Shown here: positions 1-9,301 of the stretch, in pieces
Layout: each line of letters starts with the position of its first letter
How positions within the stretch are numbered: the stretch's first letter is position 1
Source: Heliobacterium chlorum
Lineage (GTDB): Bacteria > Bacillota > Desulfitobacteriia > Heliobacteriales > Heliobacteriaceae
Length of the DNA stretch: 64,000 bases
Assembly (NCBI RefSeq): GCF_014502795.1
Contig: NZ_JACVHF010000014.1
Span: forward strand, 27,975 to 91,974
Direction of reading: 5' to 3'
The notes under the pieces: model-generated
What the model saw: the letters and a program-made list of their open reading frames with translations, nothing else
What the model was told of the DNA's origin: nothing
The model's database searches: none
Made by a program: the position numbers and the translations under genes

Positions 1-71
1 ATTTTAACAGCGAAGAAGAAGTGAGGGATGTTCTGGCTGCCATCAAAACACTGGTGGAAGAAGCTAGATAA
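1..71 (+). CDS. C-terminal end of a gene, possibly class V aminotransferase (partial)
   Basis: The window opens inside an open frame (codons from base 3) that ends at the TAA of 69-71. The 22 visible residues (FNSEEEVRDVLAAIKTLVEE...) resemble the last helix of class V aminotransferases/cysteine-desulfurase-like PLP enzymes, which commonly end with an asparagine-[ST]-EEE helix of this kind. The catalytic part is outside the window, so the identity is a guess from a short tail. The gene stops 6 bases before the next start and is probably co-transcribed with it. Confidence 0.4.
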   Translation, partial: FNSEEEVRDVLAAIKTLVEEAR

Positions 72-77
72 AAACAT

Positions 78-761
78 ATGATAGGTACAATCGTAAATGC
101 CGCTGCCGTCATCGGAGGTGCCCTCATGGGCACTTTATTTCAGAAAGCTATTGCAGAAAAGTACAAAATCACCATCATGCAAGGAATTGGCCTATCAGTA
201 GGACTTATTGGGATTCAAATGGCATTGCAGACGAAAAACCCTTTAATCGTTGTCACTTCCCTTGTTCTAGGAGCGATCACCGGGGAAACTATCGACATAG
301 AGGCACAATTAGAAAAAGTCGGCAAATACTTGGAGAGCAGAGTAGGTTCAGGCCACGGAGATGTAGCTAAGGCCTTTGTAACGGCCAGCCTTATCTATTG
401 TGTCGGAGCTATGGCGATCATGGGATCGATCCAAGACGGTCTAACAGGAGACTCATCCATCTTGTTTGTTAAATCCCTTCTCGACGGCATCACTTCTATC
501 ATTCTGGGATCTACACTCGGTATTGGGGTAGCTATTTCATCTATCCCTGTATTTTTATATCAGGGAGCTATTACACTCCTGTCCTCCTATATTCAGCCAT
601 TGCTTAAACCGGCGATGGTTACCGAGATGACTGCCGTAGGCGGTCTTCTGATCCTCGGGATTGGCACAAACATACTTGGAGTAACTAAACTGCGTGTGGG
701 AAACCTACTTCCGGGAATTATCGTCGCAGTAATCGCAGCCGGGTTATTTCCGCCGGCGTAA
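78..761 (+). CDS. DUF554 family membrane protein (YdfK-like)
   Basis: A 227-residue, very hydrophobic protein with about six to seven membrane segments. The opening MIGTIVNAAAVIGGALMG and the internal GxxTGExIDIE segment near residue 75 are typical of DUF554 proteins, inner-membrane proteins of unknown function and about this length. Six bases separate it from the upstream stop, and a PLP enzyme follows 27 bases downstream, so all three may share a transcript. No catalytic or transport motif is visible. The family call is fairly firm; the function is unknown. Confidence 0.8.
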   Translation: MIGTIVNAAAVIGGALMGTLFQKAIAEKYKITIMQGIGLSVGLIGIQMALQTKNPLIVVTSLVLGAITGETIDIEAQLEKVGKYLESRVGSGHGDVAKAFVTASLIYCVGAMAIMGSIQDGLTGDSSILFVKSLLDGITSIILGSTLGIGVAISSIPVFLYQGAITLLSSYIQPLLKPAMVTEMTAVGGLLILGIGTNILGVTKLRVGNLLPGIIVAVIAAGLFPPA

Positions 762-787
762 GTTAGCTACATAAAGGGGATGGTCAG

Positions 788-1891
788 TTGGATACGCATA
801 CAACACCTTATGTGGCCATCAGTCGACCGCAGTTGATCGAGAACATTCGTCGTATGGCCGAGGAATGTAGCAAACGAAACATAAAATTAAGACCACACTT
901 TAAAACTCATAAAATGATCTCCATTGCCCAAATACAAACGGAATGGGGAGCTATAGGTTTTACTGTAGCCAAATTGACGGAAGCTCAAGTGCTCATCCAA
1001 GCTGGTTTCAACGATATTCTCATCGCCTATCCCCTCTGGGGAGAAGATAAATGGAATACCTATAGGTCCTTATCGAAACAAGCTGCACTCTCCACCATCA
1101 TAGATTCAACGGAATCCTTGCGAGCATGGTCCGAACAAGCCAGACGAAGTGGTCAACCGATTCGAGCTTATGTCAAAGTAGACAGTGGATTGGGACGAGT
1201 GGGTTATCCACCGGGAGAAAGGCTAAACAAATTGGTACGACGTGTCGCAGCTTCGGAAGAAATAGAGTTTTTGGGACTGTTGACCCACTCTGGTCATGCC
1301 TATGGAGCAAATTCTCCCTCTATACGGGAACAGATCGGTCGAGATGAAGGAAAAATCCTAATGCAAATAGCCGAGTCAATGAGGGCAGAGGGAATTAAAA
1401 TTCCAGAAGTCTCGACGGGTTCCACACCGACAGTGGAGTTCAACCTTCAGACACCAGGAGTCACTGAGGTCCGACCGGGTAACTATGTCTTTAACGATGC
1501 AACACAAGTACGGCTCGGTGTAGTGCCGAAGGAACGGTGCGCCTTACAGGTCGTAACGACGGTTGTCTCGCGACCGAATGAAAACCGCTGTATTATAGAT
1601 GCTGGTGCAAAAGTACTGGCGCTCGATCAAGGTGCACACGGGAACCATGCCGATATCGGTTACGGGATCCCTTCCATTGCCGGTTGGAAACTATCAAGGC
1701 TTTCGGAAGAGCATGGAGTTTTGGAACGTATCGATTCAACAGCTCCGCAAGTTTCAGTGGGAACTCAAATGACGATTATCCCGAATCACGCCTGCCCCGT
1801 TGTCAATTTAGCCGACCGAGTCATTCTTGTCGACGCGCAAGGAACTTCGATCGATATTTGGACCGTCGATGCCAGGGGATGCAGTCAATAA
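788..1891 (+). CDS. D-threonine aldolase / D-serine dehydratase-like PLP enzyme
   Basis: A 367-residue protein of the fold-type III (alanine racemase N-terminal barrel) PLP family. The RPHFKTHK segment at residues 35-42 carries the expected PLP lysine (probably K39). SGLGRVGY and STGSTPT are typical phosphate-contacting segments. The C-terminal His334-x-Cys336 pair with a following Asn matches the zinc site of eukaryotic-type D-serine dehydratases and metal-activated D-threonine aldolases. The start is TTG, preceded by AAAGGGGATGG. It probably acts on a D-3-hydroxy amino acid; the exact substrate cannot be read from sequence. It is last in the short operon before a bidirectional terminator. 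Confidence 0.85.
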   Translation: MDTHTTPYVAISRPQLIENIRRMAEECSKRNIKLRPHFKTHKMISIAQIQTEWGAIGFTVAKLTEAQVLIQAGFNDILIAYPLWGEDKWNTYRSLSKQAALSTIIDSTESLRAWSEQARRSGQPIRAYVKVDSGLGRVGYPPGERLNKLVRRVAASEEIEFLGLLTHSGHAYGANSPSIREQIGRDEGKILMQIAESMRAEGIKIPEVSTGSTPTVEFNLQTPGVTEVRPGNYVFNDATQVRLGVVPKERCALQVVTTVVSRPNENRCIIDAGAKVLALDQGAHGNHADIGYGIPSIAGWKLSRLSEEHGVLERIDSTAPQVSVGTQMTIIPNHACPVVNLADRVILVDAQGTSIDIWTVDARGCSQ

Positions 1892-1983
1892 AATAAATAA
1901 AAAATGATGAAAAATAATAAAAATAAAGAATGAACATTTAAAAGTAAATTTAAGTTTACATCCAAAATTAAATTTAAAAAACA

Positions 1984-2024
1984 AAACGGCGATCTGAGTT
2001 ATTATTTCAGATCGCCGTTTTTTT
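1984..2024. terminator. Bidirectional intrinsic terminator
   Basis: A perfect 14-bp stem (1984-1997 with 2007-2020, loop of 9) is followed by a T run and preceded by an A-rich run, so it can stop transcripts from both convergent genes around it. The 90 bases before it (1892-1983) are extremely A-rich and hold no gene. Confidence 0.9.
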
Positions 2025-2045
2025 ATATAACCGAAGCAATGAATC

Positions 2046-2951
2046 TTATTTATCCGTAACAGGATTCAAGCTTCCTGTTCGATATCCCTCTAAATCAATC
2101 GTCACATAGCGAAAACCAAGCGATTTCAACTTAGACACCATCAAAGAAGTCTGAGCAGCATTCAAGAATTTTTCCATTGAATCACCAGCTTCAATTCGTG
2201 CGATTTCCCCATGATGGCGTACACGAATGTTGTCATAACCAAGGGTACGCAAATATCTTTCCGCTTCATCCACTTGGAGTAATTTTTTAGGGTCCAAAGG
2301 AGTACCATAGGGAATCCGAGAGGCCAAGCAAGCCATACTGGGATGATCCCATGTCGGTAGACCCATCATTTGGGACAAGCAACGGACATGTCTTTTACCC
2401 ATACCTACTTCCGCCAGTGGACTACGAATCCCCAACTCTTTCAGTGCACGATGACCGGGCCTGAAATCGAGATGATCATCCACTTGCTCACCATTTAGTA
2501 CTAACGGCAGTCCTTCCGCGCTGGCCAATTCCTTTAGAGACTGAAAAATCATTTTCTTACAATGATAACAGCGCTCCGGGGGGTTAGAAGACACTAGAGT
2601 AGAAGACAGCGGATCCATATTTACGACTCGATATTCTGCTCCGATCTGCCGGACTAAACTAACTGTCAGATCGAGAGTTCCTACTGGAAGAAGTGGTGAG
2701 TCCACGGTACAAGCAAGCATCCGGGGTGTAATAGACAAGGGAGAGTTGTCTGGTTTAGGAATGTTGGATTCATTAAGCTGTGACTTCACCCACGTATCGT
2801 GCCACGCCGCCAATAAAAAAGTGCTGTCCACTCCTCCAGAGAAAGCTAACAAAGCGGATGGAATTTGGAGTAGAAGTTCTCGCAGTTGGGAATACTTGAG
2901 AAGGGATTCGGTTTGAATGTCTGGTAAGTCAGCATGACGATGGAGTTTCAT
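2046..2951 (-). CDS. larE: LarE, ATP-dependent sacrificial sulfur transferase
   Basis: A 301-residue PP-loop enzyme. The SGGVDS loop at residues 38-43 binds ATP. A CYHCKK segment lies at 128-133, and the CLASRIPYG motif carries Cys208, equivalent to the cysteine that LarE-type enzymes give up as sulfur donor. LarE adds sulfur to the pyridinium dinucleotide that becomes the nickel-pincer cofactor of lactate racemase and related LarA-type enzymes. LarB, LarC and LarA are not adjacent, so the partners must lie elsewhere. The ATG at 2951 has GGGGGC upstream. The N-terminus is about 20 residues longer than usual. Confidence 0.88.
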   Translation of the reverse strand: MKLHRHADLPDIQTESLLKYSQLRELLLQIPSALLAFSGGVDSTFLLAAWHDTWVKSQLNESNIPKPDNSPLSITPRMLACTVDSPLLPVGTLDLTVSLVRQIGAEYRVVNMDPLSSTLVSSNPPERCYHCKKMIFQSLKELASAEGLPLVLNGEQVDDHLDFRPGHRALKELGIRSPLAEVGMGKRHVRCLSQMMGLPTWDHPSMACLASRIPYGTPLDPKKLLQVDEAERYLRTLGYDNIRVRHHGEIARIEAGDSMEKFLNAAQTSLMVSKLKSLGFRYVTIDLEGYRTGSLNPVTDK

Positions 2952-3031
2952 TTAATGCCCCCTTTCGTTTCGATTATAGCGGATTTAAGCTTGTTTTCCG
3001 AGTGACATAATAAGACTTGTTAGCAAGAGAA

Positions 3032-3040
3032 CTTGTCGAA
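3032..3040 (+). promoter_or_regulatory. Candidate Spo0A box (CTTGTCGAA)
   Basis: Matches the 0A-box consensus TTTGTCGAA at 8 of 9 positions, 62 bases before the TTG start of the DUF4446 gene. A single short site is weak evidence; it is listed because similar sites recur upstream of other genes here (12434, 29562, 48104, 58289). Confidence 0.35.
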
Positions 3041-3101
3041 ATACAAAGGAAATGAGCTAAACATGTGGAATTAAACTAGTCGGATGAAAGGGGGAGGACA
3101 C

Positions 3102-3599
3102 TTGCCAGTATACTTACCATGGATTACAGAGAATATCAATGGACTCGTCGTCACCAGCCTGGGATTGACCTTGATTAGTACGGTACTGCTTATCTTTATA
3201 TATCAGCGCTTTCGCAAAATCACTGCGATGTACGGCGATTTGATGAAGGGCCAAGAAGGACGCAATCTGGAAGAACTTTTGCTGGAGAACCAGCGTGTCA
3301 ATATGGATGCTTCCCAGCGTCTAACTCAACTGGAGACGGCAGTGACCAAACTCGAAACAGATAGCGAAGAAATGGTTCGCCATATCGGGATTGTTCGTTT
3401 CAACGCTTTTGAAAATGTGGGTTCCGATCAAAGTTTCTCCGTGGCCCTGTTAAACAACCACTATAACGGTGTGGTGATCAGCAGTCTTTATGGTCGTGAA
3501 CTATCCCAAGTGTATGCCAAGCCGATTCAAAAGGGGAAATCAACATATCTGTTGACCAAAGAGGAAGAAGAAGCCCTGGCGAAAGCAATAAACAAATAA
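3102..3599 (+). CDS. DUF4446 family protein
   Basis: A 165-residue protein with one N-terminal membrane segment (roughly residues 9-30), a coiled-coil stretch, and a C-terminal domain containing VRFNAFENVGSDQSFSVALL, the signature of DUF4446. Members are found near parB and replication-origin genes in Firmicutes. TTG 3102 is chosen as start because the codons of the upstream ATG (3084) themselves form a long ribosome site, AAAGGGGGAGG at 3087-3097. Function unknown. It lies 52 bases ahead of the M23 peptidase frame and may start that operon. Confidence 0.85.
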   Translation: MPVYLPWITENINGLVVTSLGLTLISTVLLIFIYQRFRKITAMYGDLMKGQEGRNLEELLLENQRVNMDASQRLTQLETAVTKLETDSEEMVRHIGIVRFNAFENVGSDQSFSVALLNNHYNGVVISSLYGRELSQVYAKPIQKGKSTYLLTKEEEEALAKAINK

Positions 3600-3651
3600 G
3601 ACAAAAAATCAACATCGATTTTCCGGAATTTTACTGTGGCAGCAGGAAAAG

Positions 3652-4728
3652 TTGAGGCGATGTCGAATCATCATGTTTATGGATATTTATACCTGGGGGG
3701 TGATTTCCATATCCAAAGATGATTCGCCGCGCCGGAAACGCCAGAAGCCCATGACGATTATGTTTGTCCCAGGCACCGGCGAAAAGTCTTTCAGTATCAA
3801 CTTATCCCCCGAACGGGCACGACAGATGCTGATCGGCGGTATCATTGCAGGTGCATTTGTAGTCCTGTTGTTGATATTGTCCGTCTATACATTGACCCAG
3901 CTGTCAGAACTGCACAGACTTCGCAGCGTCAATGAAGAACAGGCTCAAAAAATTGAAGAACTGCAACAATTCACGGTGACCGTCCAAGATCGCTTGACTA
4001 AGATTAAGCAATTGGACAAGCAGATACGCCGAATGGTCGGAATCGACGGTGAAGAAGAAAAAGCGATTGCTCCACCGGCCAAAGATTCGGAAGTCATTGA
4101 GGATTCCAGCTTGGTTGAACCGGGAGACGAAAAAAATAATCTGCATGCCTTTGTCATGCCCTCCCGTTCTGGAGGGACAGTTCCCGTAGCGATGTCGATG
4201 AATCAAGAAGCGTTTGAATTAGATGATGTAGAAAACCTATCTGTTTTACTGCATGAATACTATGAGGAACTAGATCAAAAAGCAAATGACTTGCAACAAT
4301 TGGACAAAGAAGTGGGGGAACGGCTCAATTACCTCGCGGCTGTTCCGTCCACCTATCCTGTACGAGGCGAGATCACATCACCTTTTGGAGCAAGAAAATC
4401 ACCCTTTGGGGTGAATAAAGAATTTCATACCGGACTTGATTTGGCTGCGGACTACGGTACGCCAGTCCGTTCCGCCGCCAAAGGAAAAGTCGTTTTTACG
4501 GGTTCGAAACCGGGCTTGGGGAACGTTGTGGAAGTTGACCACGGCTACGGATTCACAACTGCGTACTGTCATCTATCCGCAATCACTGTGAAAGTAAATG
4601 ATACGGTGGAACGTGGGGATCAAGTCGGTAAAGTCGGCAACAGCGGACGGAGCACTGGACCCCATTTGCATTTCATGGTCAAAAAAGACGGGCAACTCCA
4701 AAATCCAGAAACGTATCTGATTCACTAA
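3652..4728 (+). CDS. M23 (LytM) family membrane-anchored peptidase
   Basis: A cytoplasmic basic N-terminus is followed by one membrane helix (about residues 63-87), a coiled coil (about 88-130), a linker with a second helical part, and a C-terminal LytM/M23 domain. Zinc ligands are visible: H259 and D263 (HTGLD) and the H338-L-H340 pair. It should cut peptidoglycan cross-bridges or, if inactive, scaffold other hydrolases; the catalytic set looks intact. The start is uncertain: TTG 3652, ATG 3673 or GTG 3700 are all possible, none with an ideal ribosome site. A bactofilin follows 16 bases later, a pairing seen in cell-shape modules elsewhere. Confidence 0.88.
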   Translation: MRRCRIIMFMDIYTWGVISISKDDSPRRKRQKPMTIMFVPGTGEKSFSINLSPERARQMLIGGIIAGAFVVLLLILSVYTLTQLSELHRLRSVNEEQAQKIEELQQFTVTVQDRLTKIKQLDKQIRRMVGIDGEEEKAIAPPAKDSEVIEDSSLVEPGDEKNNLHAFVMPSRSGGTVPVAMSMNQEAFELDDVENLSVLLHEYYEELDQKANDLQQLDKEVGERLNYLAAVPSTYPVRGEITSPFGARKSPFGVNKEFHTGLDLAADYGTPVRSAAKGKVVFTGSKPGLGNVVEVDHGYGFTTAYCHLSAITVKVNDTVERGDQVGKVGNSGRSTGPHLHFMVKKDGQLQNPETYLIH

Positions 4729-4744
4729 ACGGAGGCGCGATTTG

Positions 4745-5179
4745 ATGTTTGGGCGTAAAAAAGAATCAACCATGACAACGATCGAACGTGTAGACACCGT
4801 CATCGGAAAAGAATCTCTGTTCACGGGTACCTTGAAGGCCATGGGCAGTGTTCGAATTGACGGTCAACTAAATGGAGAAATCCTGGGGAAAGGCGATATC
4901 GTCATCGGTGAGACGGGTAAGGTCGAAGCCGCCATTGAGGGCCGTAATGTGATCATCGCGGGGACCCTACGGGGCAACGTCGATGCTAGTGGTCGATTAG
5001 AAATCGCGTCGACGGGGCGTCTATACGGCGACCTGCAAGCGGCCAGTTTAGTGATCGACGAAGGAGCTGTGTTTCATGGCAGTTCTCGAACCGAACGGAG
5101 TCATGCTGCCATCGCTGAAGATGCCAATGATGTAGAAGAAAGGCAGGTAGAAGGCTTGCAGGTGGAAGGGGCGCGGTAA
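4745..5179 (+). CDS. Bactofilin (polymer-forming cytoskeletal protein)
   Basis: A 144-residue protein made almost entirely of a short-period beta-helix: repeated G-x-[IVL]-x-[GA] steps such as SVRIDGQLNGEI and GNVDASGRLEI. This is the bactofilin/CcmA fold, which polymerises without nucleotide and often recruits peptidoglycan enzymes. ATG 4745 is preferred over TTG 4742 because GGAGG at 4731-4735 is better spaced. The directly preceding M23 peptidase is the likely membrane partner. The C-terminal tail (about 20 residues, rich in E, R and V) is charged and probably disordered. Confidence 0.9.
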   Translation: MFGRKKESTMTTIERVDTVIGKESLFTGTLKAMGSVRIDGQLNGEILGKGDIVIGETGKVEAAIEGRNVIIAGTLRGNVDASGRLEIASTGRLYGDLQAASLVIDEGAVFHGSSRTERSHAAIAEDANDVEERQVEGLQVEGAR

Positions 5180-5207
5180 CCACCCGCCTTTTTCTTTTGC
5201 CGAACTA

Positions 5208-5870
5208 TTAGGGCCAGTTCGGTCCGAGCCACAAGTAATCGGCAGCCGGAGCGGATGCGTTATAGGTGAGTGACGTGACCGGCTGCCGGCGGGTTGCTTG
5301 ATAATAGCCGAACAATATTCCTCGGCTGATGTGATCAGCCAGTCTGACGACTGCCGATAGGCGCGTGTTTTGTAAGACCATAAATTCCATAAAACCGCCG
5401 ACATTGACGATGCCGGTGATATGAAGATCTCCGATTACAGGGAGGTCTTTTTTTACGCCTGCACCGGGGCGCAACCCACCGAGAGATAAGGTGACTTGAC
5501 CGACTTGATCGACCCGACCGAGCGAAGCATCAACAGCAATAACCAATGCATCGGGATGAGCTTCTTCGATCGCTTTTTTTCGTTCGACTAGATTAGTGGC
5601 GTGAATGGGATCATCCAAGGTCCCGTAAATATGATAATAAGCCGAAGCCAGGGGTTTCAACTGAGTACCGACAAGCGGACCGAGACAATCGCCTGTGGAG
5701 CGATCGGTTCCAATGCAGACGATGACCCGTGGACGACTGAGGCTCGGATCTAAATAGAGAAAGAGTTCGGCCAAGGCCTCACCGATCTCATAGGCGCACC
5801 GCCGATCAGACCCGGTAAAATAATGTTTTTCTCCTGCCAGCAGGTGTTGCCATTCTCGTCTATTGGCCAT
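5208..5870 (-). CDS. yyaC: YyaC family sporulation protein (DUF1256, GPR-related)
   Basis: A 220-residue protein. VCIGTDRSTGDCLGPLVG near the start of the conserved domain, HATNL, and VIAVDASLGR are hallmarks of YyaC, a relative of the germination protease GPR found only in spore formers. Its role in the spore is not well defined. The start was moved to the ATG at 5870 because AAAGGAG lies seven bases upstream; the longer frame to 5906 lacks a site. A sigma-F/G-like promoter pattern lies upstream (5901-5930). It converges with the bactofilin gene. Confidence 0.88.
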   Translation of the reverse strand: MANRREWQHLLAGEKHYFTGSDRRCAYEIGEALAELFLYLDPSLSRPRVIVCIGTDRSTGDCLGPLVGTQLKPLASAYYHIYGTLDDPIHATNLVERKKAIEEAHPDALVIAVDASLGRVDQVGQVTLSLGGLRPGAGVKKDLPVIGDLHITGIVNVGGFMEFMVLQNTRLSAVVRLADHISRGILFGYYQATRRQPVTSLTYNASAPAADYLWLGPNWP

Positions 5871-5900
5871 GACGATACTCCTTTCATCCAGTTTTATTAT

Positions 5901-5930
5901 CATCATGCCCCTGCGAAAGGGAAATTAAAC
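5901..5930 (-). promoter_or_regulatory. Candidate sigma-F/sigma-G type promoter of yyaC
   Basis: On the minus strand GTTTA (5926-5930) is followed after 15 bases by GGGCATGATG (5901-5910). This resembles the forespore pattern GTTTA-N15-GGnnAnAnT with mismatches. It suits a forespore-expressed gene but the -10 match is partial. Confidence 0.4.
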
Positions 5931-5959
5931 CATCACTCCTATGGAATGGGGGAAGAAAA

Positions 5960-7099
5960 ATGGGATTCCTCTGGCAGGTTCAGGTAGCGTCTGTTTATGT
6001 TGGGGCTGTATTGGGCGCCGGATTTGCCTCCGGACAAGAGATTATGCAATTTTTTGTCCGTTATGGTCCCGCCGGTGCGGGTTCCGTCGTCTTAGCTGGT
6101 GTTCTCTTTGGCCTGCTGGGGCCTGCAATCATTTACGTCTGCCGCCAAAAAGGGGTGGCCCAATACCAGGACCTGATCAACCTCATCTTTGGATGTCGGT
6201 TAGGGCGAGTCATGGATGTGGTCATCGCCTCATCTTTATTTGTCGGTATCATGGTCATGCTATCCGGTACAGGAGCCCTGGTAGAGCAGCAATGGGGTTG
6301 GCCCTCTTGGATCGGAGTGACTGGAACGGCGGTCCTTGTTACCGCTTGTCTTTGGTGGGGTTTAAAGTCTTTAGTCTGGGTCAATACCATCCTTGTACCT
6401 TTGAAATCAGTCATCTGCCTAGCGGTGGCCACAGCTGTCGTAGTTTGGATGCCGCCGATAGACACGGGTTCCTTCGCATCGTTCCATGGAACAGAAGCGA
6501 TTCCGGCGATGTCTAGTTTGCATAATCCTATTGAAGCGACGGAGGTAAGTGGAGGCGGACTCTTGCCGTCATCGCCAGCGCTGAGCGCTTTTTTATATGT
6601 TTCCTTTAATCTCACCATGTCTCTCGTCGTCTTAGTGGCTCTCGCGCCTCAAGTTCGTCATCGCGGAGGATATTTAGGCGCAGCCGTGGGCGGGCTTTCG
6701 CTGGGATTTTTCGCTTATGTCTTAACCTTGGCCATGCTACATTATGTGCCTGCCATCGAAGGCTACCCAGTGCCCATGTTGTTTTTAGCGGGTGCCCTGC
6801 ACCCTTGGACAGGTGAGATATACGCCTTTTTGCTCTGGCTGGCCATGTTTACAGCTGCTCTTGGCAGTGCCTTTGGAGCTGCCTTGCGGCTCTCAAAAAT
6901 GGAAAAAGGGCCGCATTATCGAAAAAGTTTATTGTTTTCCATCATCGTCGTGGCTCCCTTCGCCTTGCTGCCTTTTTCCGAACTAGTGGCCACGTTGTAT
7001 CCTTTTTTCGGATATGTGGGACTTCCCCTGATCATTGCGATCGCCTGGGTGGCACTGAGAGAGTTATTTCATACTCGCACCAAAGATATTTCCATTTAA
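5960..7099 (+). CDS. YkvI family membrane transporter
   Basis: A 379-residue polytopic membrane protein with about ten helices. The opening VASVYVGAVLGAGFASGQEI is the signature of the YkvI family, distant members of the APC/LeuT-fold transporters. The substrate is unknown. ATG 5960 has GGGGGAAG upstream. It diverges from yyaC, with the two start codons 89 bases apart. The 120 bases after it (7100-7219) hold no clear gene or terminator before selB. Confidence 0.82.
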   Translation: MGFLWQVQVASVYVGAVLGAGFASGQEIMQFFVRYGPAGAGSVVLAGVLFGLLGPAIIYVCRQKGVAQYQDLINLIFGCRLGRVMDVVIASSLFVGIMVMLSGTGALVEQQWGWPSWIGVTGTAVLVTACLWWGLKSLVWVNTILVPLKSVICLAVATAVVVWMPPIDTGSFASFHGTEAIPAMSSLHNPIEATEVSGGGLLPSSPALSAFLYVSFNLTMSLVVLVALAPQVRHRGGYLGAAVGGLSLGFFAYVLTLAMLHYVPAIEGYPVPMLFLAGALHPWTGEIYAFLLWLAMFTAALGSAFGAALRLSKMEKGPHYRKSLLFSIIVVAPFALLPFSELVATLYPFFGYVGLPLIIAIAWVALRELFHTRTKDISI

Positions 7100-7219
7100 T
7101 ACCAAATTGAAGACGCTATATCCTATGCAATGTGCGGTCCCATCGAACCGGGCTTCCCAAAAGCGCGAAAAGATTAGAAAATAGATATATCGTCAGCAGA
7201 GATACGAGGGGGCCCTATC

Positions 7220-9184
7220 GTGGCGAAGAACAGGGTAACTCATGAAGAACACCACATCATCATCGGTACGGCCGGCCATGTCGATCATGGAAAAACCCAA
7301 TTGGTAAAAGCGTTAACCGGTGTAGATACAGATCGACTGAAAGAAGAAAAAGAACGGGGTATCTCCATTGAACTTGGATTTGCCCCCTTTGTCCTTCCGA
7401 ATGGACTGCGCGCTGGCTTTGTCGACGTCCCTGGCCATGAACGTTTCATCAAACAAATGCTGGCCGGGGTCTCCGGGATGGACCTGGTAATGCTCGTCAT
7501 CGCCGCCGATGAAGGGGTCATGCCCCAGACGCGAGAGCATCTCGATATTATTGAACTGCTACAGGTGCCTCGGGGAATGGTCGTATTGACAAAGGCTGAT
7601 CTGGTGGACGACGAATGGCTCGAACTGATGGTTGAAGAAGTCAAAGAATTCTTAGAAGGAACCAGCCTGTCCCAGGCACCGATCATCACCGTTTCATCGA
7701 CAACAGGAATTGGATTGCCTGAACTAAAACAATGTATCGTCGATAAATCTAGTCATCTCCCTCGACGTCCACTTGCCGGTGCAGCTCGACTCCCCATTGA
7801 CCGGATTTTTACGGTCTCCGGCTTTGGAACAGTCGTGACCGGCACCTTGGCTTCCGGCGTCATCAGCGTCGGCGATACACTTTCCGTCATGCCTGCTGAC
7901 TGGCCGGTACGTGTGCGAGGTCTACAAGTGCACGGAAAAAAAGTGGACGCTGCCCTAGCCGGGCAGCGGGTGGCGGTCAATCTTTCCGGCGTTGAAGTAA
8001 GCCAAGTGGTCCGAGGCGATGTGCTGGCTAAGCCTGGGTTATTCACACCGTCTTATCGAGTAAGTGTACGACTAAAAACATTGCCGGGAAGGGACAAGCC
8101 CCTCAAAGAACGGGAACGGATACGCTTTCACAGTGGAACTCGAGAAACACTAGGACGTATCTCCTTGCTCGATCGGGAAGAGCTGGTGCCGGGAGAAGAA
8201 GCCTACGCGCAAATCCTATTGGAAGAGCCTATAGTCACCGTAAAGGGAGATCGCTTCGTCATTCGCACCTATTCTCCGGCTCTAACTGTAGGCGGTGGGC
8301 AAATCATCGAGTCAACAGCGATAAAACTAAAAAAACATCGTCAAGATGTCTTGCAAGCTCTCGCGACAAAAGAAATGGGGAGTCCTGTTGAACGATTGAC
8401 CCAACATCTCAACCAAACAGGGATTCCCCTTTCCTTGAGTGAGGCCGTCAAAGTGCTCGATGTAACGAGAGCAGAAATCGAATCCATCATCAAGGAAATT
8501 CAATCCTCAGAACTATCCTTGGATATTGCCCTTCTTAAGGGTGACAGTGAGCCATATCTTCTCGCGGCGACAAGATATGATGGACTCGTAAAAGCCATCG
8601 AAAAGGAACTGGGGCATTTTCATCAAAAATACCCCCTTCGTTTAGGCCTACCGAAAGAAGACCTTAAAGGGCGACTGACGCCCCTGTGGGGCCAAAAGGT
8701 CTATAGTGCACTTCTGGCGACCCTCCAGGAAAAAGGGAGGATTACTCTTCAAGGAAACCTTTTAGCGTATTCTGGATACGTTCCGGTACCGCAGGGAGAA
8801 ACGGCTCGGCGACTAAATACTTTAGAACAACAGTTTGTTTCTTCCGGCCTGCAACCACCTACTCTGAGCGAGTTGACGAAGGAATGGGTCGAGGGGGAGC
8901 ATCGTCCTCACTCTGAATTGGAGGAATATCTAAATTATCTAACGGACACAGGAAGAATTAAAAAAATTACAGACGAATTGCTTTTTCATAGACAAGCCAA
9001 TCAAGACTTTATCGATACAGTCAAGATGGGACTTAAGACTAAAGGAGAATTAACGGTAGCCGACGTGCGAGACCTGACCGGGAGTTCCCGTAAGTACATC
9101 GTTCCCTTATTGGAGTGGTTGGATCGGGAACGAGTGACTCGGCGAGTAGGGGATAAACGGGTAGGGTTCATGCCAAAGACCTGA
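7220..9184 (+). CDS. selB: SelB, selenocysteine-specific elongation factor
   Basis: A 654-residue translational GTPase. G1 [11 protein letters not shown] lies at about residues 15-25, G3 DVPGHERF near 70-77, and TKAD (G4) near 120. EF-Tu-like beta domains follow to about residue 390, and the C-terminal 260 residues look like the four winged helices that read the bacterial SECIS hairpin. The length is a little above E. coli SelB (614). The start is GTG with GAGGGGG upstream. It delivers Sec-tRNA to in-frame UGA codons. tRNA-Sec lies 3.4 kb downstream; selA and selD are not in the window. Confidence 0.95.
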   Translation: MAKNRVTHEEHHIIIGTAGHVDHGKTQLVKALTGVDTDRLKEEKERGISIELGFAPFVLPNGLRAGFVDVPGHERFIKQMLAGVSGMDLVMLVIAADEGVMPQTREHLDIIELLQVPRGMVVLTKADLVDDEWLELMVEEVKEFLEGTSLSQAPIITVSSTTGIGLPELKQCIVDKSSHLPRRPLAGAARLPIDRIFTVSGFGTVVTGTLASGVISVGDTLSVMPADWPVRVRGLQVHGKKVDAALAGQRVAVNLSGVEVSQVVRGDVLAKPGLFTPSYRVSVRLKTLPGRDKPLKERERIRFHSGTRETLGRISLLDREELVPGEEAYAQILLEEPIVTVKGDRFVIRTYSPALTVGGGQIIESTAIKLKKHRQDVLQALATKEMGSPVERLTQHLNQTGIPLSLSEAVKVLDVTRAEIESIIKEIQSSELSLDIALLKGDSEPYLLAATRYDGLVKAIEKELGHFHQKYPLRLGLPKEDLKGRLTPLWGQKVYSALLATLQEKGRITLQGNLLAYSGYVPVPQGETARRLNTLEQQFVSSGLQPPTLSELTKEWVEGEHRPHSELEEYLNYLTDTGRIKKITDELLFHRQANQDFIDTVKMGLKTKGELTVADVRDLTGSSRKYIVPLLEWLDRERVTRRVGDKRVGFMPKT

Positions 9185-9270
9185 ATGCTTGCCGATCAGA
9201 TGGTTCTTTCGTCTGAAATAAATTTAGGTAACAATTGGAAAAATGGTCATAGCATTGGTGGTCTTTACAT

Positions 9271-9296
9271 ACCCTCTTCAATAGAGAGAGGAGGGT
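9271..9296 (+). promoter_or_regulatory. Hairpin that sequesters the ribosome-binding site of the next gene
   Basis: ACCCTCTTC (9271-9279) can pair over nine positions (one G-U) with 9288-9296, which contain the GGAGGG ribosome site of the TTG start at 9302. In this folded state the site would be hidden. Read by eye; no folding energy was computed. Confidence 0.45.
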
Positions 9297-9301
9297 TGTC
9301 T

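Noticed and set aside
5941..6516. Alternative frame over the YkvI gene
   Set aside because: It overlaps a strong membrane-protein gene in another phase and has a Cys/Trp/Arg-rich composition typical of shadow frames.
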